A stretch of DNA of 23,339 nt from JADJNW01 sp964517175 (GTDB taxonomy: Bacteria; Bacteroidota; Bacteroidia; Chitinophagales; Saprospiraceae). This document shows positions 1 to 6,496 of this stretch, in pieces. The translations under genes and the position numbers were made by a program. The notes beneath the pieces are model-generated. The model saw only the letters and a list, made by a program, of their open reading frames with translations. It did not search any database and was not told the DNA's origin. How positions within the stretch are numbered: the stretch's first letter is position 1; every line of letters begins with the position of its first letter. The stretch lies in assembly GCA_964517175.1 (NCBI GenBank), contig CAZFBU010000063.1, positions 1 to 23,339 of the forward strand, written 5' to 3'.

Positions 1-93
1 AAAATATCAATAGTGAAGTTGACATTTCTAAATTACAATGAGCACTTAGAAGAGCGAATTATTATTACGAACTTGAAGAAGAGGAATAGGTGA
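1..93 (+). CDS. Possible 3' end of a gene cut by the window edge
   Basis: Frame 1 is open from the first base to a TGA at 91-93 and gives 30 residues that look like a charged protein tail (ending NLKKRNR). Frame 3 is also open to a TGA at 39-41 and gives a plausible tail ending DISKLQ, so which frame is real cannot be decided here. No family is recognisable. The composition is AT-rich compared with the antitoxin gene that follows. A chance open frame of this length is quite possible. Confidence 0.25.
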   Translation, partial: KISIVKLTFLNYNEHLEERIIITNLKKRNR

Positions 94-121
94 GATTTAG
101 AAAACCTTAAAATTCTTAGTC

Positions 122-152
122 TTGTCTTGCTACCAAAAAATCCCTATCTTTC
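122..152 (+). promoter_or_regulatory. Candidate Bacteroidota-type promoter of the toxin-antitoxin operon
   Basis: A TTG at 122-124 stands 20 bases before TATCTTTC at 145-152. This matches the Bacteroidota layout of a -33 TTG/TTTG and a -7 TAnnTTTG, with one mismatch in the last base of the -7 box. Transcription would begin near 159, leaving a leader of about 18 bases before the ATG at 177. Confidence 0.45.
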
Positions 153-162
153 GGTATCGAAA
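149..162. promoter_or_regulatory. Inverted repeat overlapping the promoter; candidate autoregulatory operator
   Basis: TTTCG (149-153), a four-base spacer GTAT, and CGAAA (158-162) form a perfect 5-4-5 inverted repeat. It covers the end of the -7 box and the expected transcription start. Type II antitoxins or their toxin complexes commonly repress their own promoter through such palindromes, so the position is suggestive. The antitoxin here shows no obvious DNA-binding fold, which leaves open who would bind. Confidence 0.3.
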
Positions 163-176
163 AAAGTTTTTCAACC

Positions 177-398
177 ATGGTCAATGACGCAGAATTAAAA
201 GTTAAAATCTTTCGCCTGGTGGATGCACAGGACGGCGAGACGCTGGAAGATTTGTATCAATTGCTATTAGCCCGGCTGGCGGAAAAAGCCGCCTGGTCAT
301 CCGTTGAAGCGGGCTACGCTGCCCTGGCAGCCGACGAAGCGCGCGAAACAGCGGCTACCGAGTGGATAGAAGGTACGCTTAATCATGATGAATTATGA
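177..398 (+). CDS. MazE-like antitoxin (addiction-module component type)
   Basis: This 73-residue acidic protein sits directly before a MazF/PemK toxin, and its stop overlaps the toxin start (ATGA at 395-398), the usual antitoxin-toxin arrangement. The N-terminal part (IFRLVDAQDGETLEDLYQLL, about residues 12-31) resembles the helical start of small addiction-module antitoxins. The C-terminal part (GYAALAADEARETAATEWIEG, about 45-65) resembles the MazF-binding tail of cyanobacterial and Bacteroidota MazE-like proteins, which is expected to wrap the toxin and block its active site. Both resemblances are from memory. No AbrB or ribbon-helix-helix DNA-binding domain is visible, so autorepression by this protein alone is uncertain. 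The gene is visibly richer in GC than the toxin gene next to it. The ATG at 177 is the only good start after the candidate promoter. Confidence 0.65.
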   Translation: MVNDAELKVKIFRLVDAQDGETLEDLYQLLLARLAEKAAWSSVEAGYAALAADEARETAATEWIEGTLNHDEL

Positions 399-721
399 AA
401 AAACGTGGTGATATCTGGTGGATAAACTTCGATCTATCAGTGGGTCAGGAGATTCGCAAGAAACGACCAGCCGTAATCATTAGTAATGATATTTCTAATA
501 AGCACTTGAAACGCTATCAGGTAGTTCCGCTTAGCACCAAGACGGGGAAATTGTATCCGACGGAAGTAAAAATCAGTTTTGGAAAGGATGGAAGCAAAGC
601 GATGGCGGATCAAATAACAACTGTAAGCGAATTGCGCTTTTTAGAAAAGGCAGGTATCATTTCTGATCCGGAGATGCAATTAATCGAAGCTATTGTAAAA
701 ATGCAATTGGACTTGAAATGA
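395..721 (+). CDS. mazF: Type II toxin, PemK/MazF family endoribonuclease
   Basis: This 108-residue protein has the usual MazF length. The opening (KKRGDIWWINFD, residues 2-13) is the first strand of the PemK/MazF SH3-like barrel. KKRPAVIISND (22-32) carries the conserved Arg24, the catalytic arginine in well-studied MazF enzymes. VVPLSTKT (43-50) supplies the Ser/Thr of the active site, and ADQITTVS (71-78) is the conserved DQI strand. Members of the family cut single-stranded mRNA at short motifs and are neutralised by the co-encoded antitoxin. The gene overlaps the antitoxin before it and the nucleotidyltransferase after it, each by ATGA, so the three should be translationally coupled. Cleavage specificity cannot be read from the sequence. 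All key residues are present, so the toxin looks intact. Confidence 0.9.
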   Translation: MKKRGDIWWINFDLSVGQEIRKKRPAVIISNDISNKHLKRYQVVPLSTKTGKLYPTEVKISFGKDGSKAMADQITTVSELRFLEKAGIISDPEMQLIEAIVKMQLDLK

Positions 722-1050
722 ACCCTTCATCGTCATTCCTGGAAAAAGCAATAATCCCACAGCAGGTAAAAGCTGCGGTAGCGGAGATTGATGCGGAAGC
801 CGAGGTCATTTTGTTTGGCTCGCGGGCGCGCGGCGATTTTCGGGCAGATTCGGATTGGGATTTTCTGGTGCTGGTCAGCCAGCCCCTGGATGACGCGTTG
901 GCAACGACCATTCGCAACCGGCTCTATGAAATCGAACTGGAAGTGGAAGAAGTCATCGTTGCGATTATCGAAGAAAAAGCCAGGTGGCATGATTTTGCGG
1001 TTACGCCATTCTACCAAAATGTAGCGGAAGATGGCATGCTTATTGAATAA
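718..1050 (+). CDS. Minimal nucleotidyltransferase (MNT), partner of the HEPN protein
   Basis: This 110-residue protein contains the nucleotidyltransferase signature GSRARG (34-39) followed by DWD (46-48), the Gly-Ser loop and metal-binding Asp pair of the Pol-beta superfamily (NTP_transf_2). The third acidic position that MNT proteins usually have lies in a stretch reading EVEEVIVAI (75-83), where only Glu is available. The C-terminal TPFYQNV (96-102) is characteristic, as I recall it, of the subfamily encoded next to UPF0332-type HEPN proteins. In studied MNT-HEPN modules the MNT protein is the antitoxin and can transfer AMP to a tyrosine of the HEPN toxin. Here the start overlaps the mazF stop and the HEPN gene follows after two bases, so the same pairing is inferred. 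Function by AMPylation is not shown by the sequence. Confidence 0.85.
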   Translation: MNPSSSFLEKAIIPQQVKAAVAEIDAEAEVILFGSRARGDFRADSDWDFLVLVSQPLDDALATTIRNRLYEIELEVEEVIVAIIEEKARWHDFAVTPFYQNVAEDGMLIE

Positions 1051-1052
1051 AT

Positions 1053-1442
1053 ATGACCTATTCAAAGGAAGAATTAGCTAAGTACAGGTTAGAGAGAGCA
1101 CATGAATCGCTAGAAGAGGCAGGAGTTATGTCTTCACTAAAACATTGGAATACAGCTGCAAGCCGTCTTTATTATAGTTGTTTTTACGCAGCTTCTGCCT
1201 ATTTGGTTATTCACAGTATAAATGCATCCACTCATGCTGGAATAAAAACTGCTTTCAATAAGCATCTCATTAAAGAAGGTAAACTAGCCAGCAAGTTCGG
1301 ACAGCTCTACAATGAACTCTTCGCTTTAAGGCAAGATGCTGATTATCGGGATTATCGAGATTTAACAGAAGAAAAAATTAATGAATTATTCCCTGAAACA
1401 AAGGCTTTGGTGATAGCGCTAGAAAAGCTGATTGAAACCTGA
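1053..1442 (+). CDS. HEPN domain protein (UPF0332-like), putative toxin partner of MNT
   Basis: This 129-residue, mostly helical protein follows the UPF0332/HEPN pattern: LAKYRLERAHESLEEA (8-23), the Tyr-rich helix ASRLYYSCFYAASAYL (36-51), a loop with HAGIKTAFNK (61-70), and LRQDADYRDY (92-101) near the end. Canonical HEPN RNases use an R-x4-6-H motif in the last helix. Here Arg93 is followed by Tyr98 and Tyr101 with no His, as I recall is common in this subfamily, so RNase activity is doubtful or the mechanism differs. The tyrosines could be targets of the nucleotidyltransferase encoded two bases upstream. The gene is more AT-rich than its partner. It is the last gene of the operon, and a strong terminator follows at 1474. 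Confidence 0.8.
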   Translation: MTYSKEELAKYRLERAHESLEEAGVMSSLKHWNTAASRLYYSCFYAASAYLVIHSINASTHAGIKTAFNKHLIKEGKLASKFGQLYNELFALRQDADYRDYRDLTEEKINELFPETKALVIALEKLIET

Positions 1443-1473
1443 TCTACCACAAAAACATGAACCATTCCCAAAT

Positions 1474-1507
1474 AAAATAGCCCCGCAATAAATCACGGGG
1501 CTATTTT
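1474..1507. terminator. Bidirectional intrinsic terminator
   Basis: AAAATAGCCCCG (1474-1485) pairs perfectly with CGGGGCTATTTT (1496-1507) across a ten-base loop, and T residues continue to 1509. The A-rich left arm gives a U tract on the opposite strand as well. It therefore serves both the toxin-antitoxin operon (plus) and the convergent Asp-box protein gene (minus, ending at 1548). Confidence 0.85.
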
Positions 1508-1520
1508 TTCAAAAACCCGT

Positions 1521-1535
1521 CGGGGCTTTAGCCCC
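1521..1535. repeat. Short GGGGC-TTTA-GCCCC hairpin between convergent genes
   Basis: GGGGC (1522-1526), TTTA, GCCCC (1531-1535) form a compact hairpin just downstream of the minus-strand gene's stop. The CGGGGCT heptamer at 1521-1527 also occurs in the right arm of the neighbouring terminator (1496-1502). It could be a second terminator stem for the minus-strand gene or a copy of a small REP-like palindrome. A single copy in the window cannot tell. Confidence 0.35.
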
Positions 1536-1547
1536 TCATTACCGAGC

Positions 1548-4500
1548 CTAGCTCCTACGCTCCTTCCGCTTCACGCCGATCAGGTTCTTGATCTTTACGA
1601 TCTCGTTGAACTTGTTGACGCTCGCTTCCAGCGTGGACTCTACTTCCTTTTTCACTTCTGCCCATTCCTGTTCCAGGTCATCGGCGCGGGTGTAGGCAGC
1701 CTGGTTCGGGCGACCTTCGCGACCACCGGAAATGTAGCCGTCCTGACCGGTGACGTAGTTGTAGGCTTCCACCATCTGGTTGTCGAGCTTGGGCGCAAAA
1801 CGGATCGGGTCCTGTCCGCTTTCGTTCCTGGTCTGCATGAGTTTTTCTTCCTGCGCCGTCAGGTCTTTCAGCAGATTGGTTGCCAGTTCCTGCACTTCCT
1901 TATCATCGTCCGCCTGCTCACTGAGCCACTTGATCTGCTCTTTCACACTGCGGATTTCCTTGATCTTGGCGTGCACTTCGGTGATGGCGTCGCGCAGTTC
2001 CAAGCCGAGTTTTAGCTGCTCCTGGTAGTCTTCCTCGGTGAAGTCGGACTCAATGCGCAGGTCTTCTTTCACTTCTATCTGCTCGGTTGCCACGGATTGC
2101 CCGTCCACAAGTAACCGCACATCGTACATGCCGGGAGGCGCCTTCACGCCACCTTTATAGCCCCAAATGATCGCACCGTCCACGAAAGTCGGTCCTTCGT
2201 ACGTCAAATCCCAGGTCATGCGGTGCGTGCCCGTTTCATTTGGCAGGGGCGATGTTTTGTGCGCTTTTGCCTTTTTTTCATCATTGGTAAAAACGCGTAC
2301 CACGCGGGCATCCTGATCCACGATTTCCAGCATTACTTCCTGGCTGGCGGTGTCCCGCAAATAGTAGTACATGATCGCGCCGCTGGGCTTGCCTTCGGGG
2401 GCGAGTTCGGACAATCCGCCGCCGCCTGCGTCATTCACTTTGTAAGCCGGACGCGGTTCGAACAAATGGGCAGTCTGCTGCGCCAGTTTTGGATTCAAAG
2501 CGTGCAAGGGCGAAATATCATCCAAAATCCAGAACGAACGTCCCTGCGTAGAAAGCACCAAATCTTTCTGGTGCACGCGCATATCGGTGACGGGAACAAT
2601 CGGCATATTCAATTGCAAACTCTGCCAGTGTGCCCCTTCGTCGAAGGAAACAAAAACGCCAAATTCGGTGCCTGCGTACAGCAGTCCCTTGCGGTCCGGG
2701 TCTTCGCGCACCACGCGCACCGGTTGGTTGGCAGGAATGCCGTTTTGTCCAGTGGTGAGTCTTTTCCAGGTTTTGCCGTAATCATTCGTCATAAAAATGT
2801 AGGGCGCGAAATCATCGAAGCGATATTTCTGAACCGCTACGAACGCTCTGCCTTTGGCGTGGCCGGAAACGTCGATTTTATTGACCGTGCCGTATTTGGG
2901 CATGTCTTTCGGTGTAATTTCCTGCCAGGTTTTGCCGTCGTCCTGTGTGATATGCAGGCGACCGTCGTCTGTGCCCGCCCAGATGGTGCCTTTGGTGTGC
3001 TGATCGGGCACAATTTCAAAAACGGTGTTGTAAATTTCCACCCCGGTGATGTCGTGATTGATCGGACCGCCCGAATAATCCTGGTGCGCCGGTGTATTGG
3101 TCGTCAAGTCCGGACTGATGACTTCAAACGTTTCGCCCCCATTTTTGGAGCGATGGATGTACTGCGAGCCGTGATAAATTTCATTCGGATCGTGCGGCGA
3201 CACCGCCATCGGAGAAACCCACTGGAAGCGATACTTCAGGTTTTTGGCCGCTTCGCCCAATTGCAATTGCGGATAACTCATCACGTTCATCACCTGATCT
3301 TTTGCCAGATCGTAGCGATCCATTACTCCGCCGTAGCAACCGGCGTAAATGATTTCGGGATGATCCGGGTGCAGCGCGACCGGTCCTGTTTCGCAACCGC
3401 CCACCGAGTACCAGTGCTGCTTGGGATGCAGGGTATTGCTGGAAGTCCAAGCCGGAACCGTGATGGTCGTATTGTCCTGCTGCGCGCCGTACAAGCGGTA
3501 CGGAAAACCATTATCTACAACGACGCCGTACAGCTCTGCCGTCGGTTGATTGTGATAAGTGGACCAGCTCTTGCCGCCGTTGAGCGTCACCTGCGCGCCA
3601 CCGTCATCGGCAACGACCATGACGTTCGGGTTATTCGGGTTGATCCAGAGATCGTGCACATCGCCGTGCGGCACGGGAATGGCTTCAAATTTCATCCCGC
3701 CATCTACGGAGCGATACAGACTGGTATTGAGCGCATAAACGGTGTTCGGATCTTGCGGATCCGCCACTACGTGCGTGTAGTACCAGGCGCGTTGGCGCAG
3801 TTTGTTTTCCTTGTTGGTGCGCTTCCAGGTTTTGCCGGCGTCGTCCGAGCGATAAACGCCTCCGGCGGGTTCGGCTTCAATGATGGCCCAAACGCGATCG
3901 GGATTAGCCGGCGAAACGGTCACGCCAATTTTGCCGACCATGCCTTCGGGCAGTCCGCCTGCCAGTTTTTTCCAGGTATCGCCGCCGTCGGTGGTTTTGT
4001 ACAAGCCGCCCTCTTCCGAGCCGCTGATCATGCTCCAGGGTTTGCGCTCTGCCGTCCACATACCGGCATACATTTCGCGCGGATTCTTGGCATTCATTGC
4101 CAGGGAAACGGCGCCGGTTTTATCAGAAATAGCCAGTACCTGTTCCCAGTTTTTACCGCCATCTTTCGAGCGATAAACGCCCCGTTCCGGGTTGGGTCCG
4201 AAGATATGCCCGAGGGCAGCGACATACACCAGGTCGGGATTGTTGGGATGCACTCTGATCTTGCCGATTTGCCCGGCTTCCGGCAAGCCGATGAAGGACC
4301 AGGTTTTGCCGCCGTCGGTAGATTTGTAAACCCCGCGCCCTGCCGAGGTATTGCCCCGCGGATCGGCCGAGCCGGTACCGACGTAAATGACATTCGGGTC
4401 GGAATCGGCAATAGCCACCGAGCCAATCGAGCCGCCGAAGAAACCGTCAGAAATATTATTCCAACTGCTGCCCGCATCATCGGTTTGCCACACGCCGCCG

Positions 4501-4724
4501 CCGGTTGCTCCCATCAAAAAGCGGAAAGGCTCATCCGGAAAGCCCGCTGCCGCGGTGGAACGCCCGCCCCGGTAAGGGCCCACGTTTCGGTATTTCAAGC
4601 CACTGTAAAGTGACGTGTCAACGGTGATATTGGCAGCTCGCTGTGCGGAAAGGTCATAATTTGGTAACATCCAAAAACAGGATGCCAGGAATAGGGTTAG
4701 GAAATAAAAAGGTGTTTTTTTCAT
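1548..4724 (-). CDS. Exported Asp-box (BNR/VPS10-like) beta-propeller protein
   Basis: This 1058-residue protein begins at the ATG at 4724, which gives a signal sequence (MKKTPFYFLTLFLASC); the frame stays open further upstream to 4841, but that extension is not signal-like. Residues 13-16 (LASC) fit a lipobox, while LSAQ at 25-28 would suit signal peptidase I, so the anchoring is ambiguous. Eleven Asp-box motifs (S/T-x-D-x-G-x-T-W type) occur at about residues 81, 135, 186, 244, 293, 339, 381, 526, 593, 646 and 693, the hallmark of sialidase- and sortilin/VPS10-type propellers. Residues 780-885 look like beta-sandwich segments and 895-965 is a charged helical, probably coiled-coil stretch. 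Similar Bacteroidota proteins are annotated 'glycosyl hydrolase', but no sialidase catalytic residues are evident, so an enzymatic role is unsupported. No type IX secretion C-terminal domain is visible. It is transcribed alone, facing the terminator at 1474. Confidence 0.88.
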   Translation of the reverse strand: MKKTPFYFLTLFLASCFWMLPNYDLSAQRAANITVDTSLYSGLKYRNVGPYRGGRSTAAAGFPDEPFRFLMGATGGGVWQTDDAGSSWNNISDGFFGGSIGSVAIADSDPNVIYVGTGSADPRGNTSAGRGVYKSTDGGKTWSFIGLPEAGQIGKIRVHPNNPDLVYVAALGHIFGPNPERGVYRSKDGGKNWEQVLAISDKTGAVSLAMNAKNPREMYAGMWTAERKPWSMISGSEEGGLYKTTDGGDTWKKLAGGLPEGMVGKIGVTVSPANPDRVWAIIEAEPAGGVYRSDDAGKTWKRTNKENKLRQRAWYYTHVVADPQDPNTVYALNTSLYRSVDGGMKFEAIPVPHGDVHDLWINPNNPNVMVVADDGGAQVTLNGGKSWSTYHNQPTAELYGVVVDNGFPYRLYGAQQDNTTITVPAWTSSNTLHPKQHWYSVGGCETGPVALHPDHPEIIYAGCYGGVMDRYDLAKDQVMNVMSYPQLQLGEAAKNLKYRFQWVSPMAVSPHDPNEIYHGSQYIHRSKNGGETFEVISPDLTTNTPAHQDYSGGPINHDITGVEIYNTVFEIVPDQHTKGTIWAGTDDGRLHITQDDGKTWQEITPKDMPKYGTVNKIDVSGHAKGRAFVAVQKYRFDDFAPYIFMTNDYGKTWKRLTTGQNGIPANQPVRVVREDPDRKGLLYAGTEFGVFVSFDEGAHWQSLQLNMPIVPVTDMRVHQKDLVLSTQGRSFWILDDISPLHALNPKLAQQTAHLFEPRPAYKVNDAGGGGLSELAPEGKPSGAIMYYYLRDTASQEVMLEIVDQDARVVRVFTNDEKKAKAHKTSPLPNETGTHRMTWDLTYEGPTFVDGAIIWGYKGGVKAPPGMYDVRLLVDGQSVATEQIEVKEDLRIESDFTEEDYQEQLKLGLELRDAITEVHAKIKEIRSVKEQIKWLSEQADDDKEVQELATNLLKDLTAQEEKLMQTRNESGQDPIRFAPKLDNQMVEAYNYVTGQDGYISGGREGRPNQAAYTRADDLEQEWAEVKKEVESTLEASVNKFNEIVKIKNLIGVKRKERRS

Positions 4725-4792
4725 GCGTATTAATTTTTTTTTCGGCAGGAATTTATAAAAACTCCGCGATTTCTTTGGCCTGTGCACTACTT

Positions 4793-4910
4793 TAAATTTG
4801 GAAAAGTTCGCCAGGCAATGAATCTTCAAAAAGTTCGCCAAAGTGCTAAATTTGCGTAGTCCGTGCTCCGGGCAAAAATTATAACCAGACCATTGTTGTT
4901 TTTAAATTTG
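4793..4910 (+). promoter_or_regulatory. Intergenic region with three TAAATTTG boxes (candidate promoters)
   Basis: The exact octamer TAAATTTG, which fits the -7 consensus TAnnTTTG, occurs on the plus strand at 4793-4800, 4847-4854 and 4903-4910, about 55 bases apart. The last would start transcription about 50 bases before the cyclase ATG at 4966. None has a -33 TTTG at ideal spacing; the first has TTTG at 4774-4777, only 15 bases before. AAAAGTTCGCCA also occurs twice here (4802-4813 and 4829-4840), so part of the region may be a decayed duplication. Confidence 0.35.
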
Positions 4911-4965
4911 TAAAGCGAACGAGCTGAAAACGGCATGAACTATTGCATAACCAAACCCGATAAGC

Positions 4966-5724
4966 ATGCAAATCGAACTTACCCGCAACCACCAACGCTA
5001 CCGCGCTGATCTCACCCGCCCGCTCGACATCTCCATACCGCTGCGCGAAGGGCTGGAAACGGTGAATTGCTTCTACGCTCCGCCGCTGGAAACAGCTCCG
5101 GTCGTGGCGGGCGATTTCATCGGCTCCACGGCGCAGGGCGGCGCGGTCAATTTTTTGAACGTAAAAATCAATCCGCACGGCAACGGCACGCACACCGAAT
5201 GCGTCGGGCACATCGCAAAGGAGCCTTACAAAATCAACGAAGCGCTGGAAAATTTTCATTTTTTTGCTAAACTCGTGAGCATTTACCCCCAAAAAACTGT
5301 TATAGGCAACAGAGTTATTTTTCGGGAACAATTGGTAGCGGCCTTGGAGGATGACGTACCGGCAGCGGTGGTCATTCGCACCCTGCCCAACGACGACCTG
5401 AAGCTGCGCACCAACTACTCCGGCGCGAATCCGCCCTACATGCACCCCGAGGCGATTACCTGGCTGGTGGAGCAGGGCGTGGAACATTTGCTCATTGATT
5501 TGCCTTCGGTGGATCGGGAGGAGGATGGCGGAAAACTGCTGGCACACCGGGCGTTTTGGCGTTATCCTGACAAAATTCGGACAAAAAGTACGATTACAGA
5601 ATTGATTTATGTTCGCAATTTTGTAAAAGATGGCTTATATTTGTTGAACATCCAAATAGCAAGTTTCGAAATTGACGTAAGTCCAAGTAAACCTGTTTTG
5701 TACGCGTTACATGCTGCCGAATGA
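4966..5724 (+). CDS. Cyclase family protein (kynurenine formamidase-like metal hydrolase)
   Basis: This 252-residue protein belongs to the cyclase family (Pfam PF04199). The signs are its length, the opening LDISIPLREG (20-29), and the metal-site motif HGNGTHTECVGH at 71-82. In KynB-type enzymes the motif is H-x-G-T-H-x-D-x-P-x-H. Here His76, Glu78 and His82 line up, Asp is replaced by Glu, and the first His is shifted by one (His71, with Gly72 in the standard place). DLPSVDREEDGGKLLAHRAFW (in the C-terminal half) supplies the second conserved Asp/His cluster. The substrate is unknown; hydrolysis of an amide or ester by a bound Zn or Mn is the family expectation, and no tryptophan-degradation genes are nearby. 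The next gene starts inside its stop codon (ATGATG at 5721), which suggests coupled translation. Confidence 0.8.
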   Translation: MQIELTRNHQRYRADLTRPLDISIPLREGLETVNCFYAPPLETAPVVAGDFIGSTAQGGAVNFLNVKINPHGNGTHTECVGHIAKEPYKINEALENFHFFAKLVSIYPQKTVIGNRVIFREQLVAALEDDVPAAVVIRTLPNDDLKLRTNYSGANPPYMHPEAITWLVEQGVEHLLIDLPSVDREEDGGKLLAHRAFWRYPDKIRTKSTITELIYVRNFVKDGLYLLNIQIASFEIDVSPSKPVLYALHAAE

Positions 5725-6407
5725 TGTCTTATTTACAGTCCACATATCACTCCAAGATTTACCGCGACTTCAAAGCGATTGAAGCGACGGCTTACCGCGA
5801 TATTATCCATTTTTACGAAAAAAGAGAGGCGGAAATTCGTGCGCTGGATTTCGACGAGCACTTCGAGCTGACGACCAGCTACGTGAATTCGCTGTTTGAA
5901 GTGGGCTATTATCGCAGGCATTTGCTATTTGTGGATGGCGTTATTGAAACGACGATTGCGAACAATATCGACTTCTACCGGGGAGAGGATATTTTTTTGA
6001 AAATGCTCTTTCGCAAAGCAGCATCGCTGTACAATTTGCTGGAATACAAAAAATCGGAACATCTGCTGCGGGAAATTATTCGCATCAATCCCTGGGACAA
6101 GGACGCCATTCTCTTCCTCAAAAAATGCAAGCGCCACCAGCAGCCCCGCTACTTGCAGTATGCCCGCGCCACCAGCATTTTTCTGTTCCTGACCGCCGCG
6201 GTGATTATCGCACTGGAAGTTTTATTCGTGCGTACCTTCTACCGGCAGTACGTTGCGGAAATCGAGCAAACGCGTTTTGCCCTTTTTGGCATCGGTGGCA
6301 TTATTCTCATTGGTGCTGATTTGCTGCACCGCTTGATTGTTGAAAAGCAGATCAACAATTTTGTGATCAAAGCCCGCCACAAAAAAGAGCAACGAGGAGC
6401 AAATTAG
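5721..6407 (+). CDS. Unrecognised membrane protein with TPR-like N-terminus and two C-terminal helices
   Basis: This 228-residue protein was not assigned to a family. Residues 1-145 are hydrophilic and helical. The segment 93-126 (LKMLFRKAASLYNLLEYKKSEHLLREIIRINPW) reads like one TPR repeat, including the spacing of small and aromatic residues and the terminal INPWD. Two hydrophobic segments follow, about 151-171 and 186-207, separated by a short charged loop, and the protein ends in a basic tail (KARHKKEQRGAN). This predicts a cytoplasmic helical domain anchored to the inner membrane by a hairpin. Its start overlaps the cyclase stop by four bases, so the two are probably co-expressed. A scaffold or adaptor role is a guess. 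ATG at 5724 is an equally possible start. Confidence 0.75.
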   Translation: MMSYLQSTYHSKIYRDFKAIEATAYRDIIHFYEKREAEIRALDFDEHFELTTSYVNSLFEVGYYRRHLLFVDGVIETTIANNIDFYRGEDIFLKMLFRKAASLYNLLEYKKSEHLLREIIRINPWDKDAILFLKKCKRHQQPRYLQYARATSIFLFLTAAVIIALEVLFVRTFYRQYVAEIEQTRFALFGIGGIILIGADLLHRLIVEKQINNFVIKARHKKEQRGAN

Positions 6408-6496
6408 CCACGCTCCCGGCAAACTTCATATTAATTTAATCGCTCTTTTGAAAAAACTTTCCCATTTTTGCCCGAAGAACAAATCCTGCACCGGAA

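Noticed and set aside
2223..4613. A 796-codon open frame on the plus strand, opposite the Asp-box protein gene
   Set aside because: It is the antisense shadow of a gene with clear repeated Asp-box motifs and a signal peptide. The translation has low complexity typical of a reverse reading and matches no family.
4725..4841. N-terminal extension of the Asp-box protein by 39 residues
   Set aside because: The extension is basic and not signal-like, while the internal ATG at 4724 begins a proper signal sequence.
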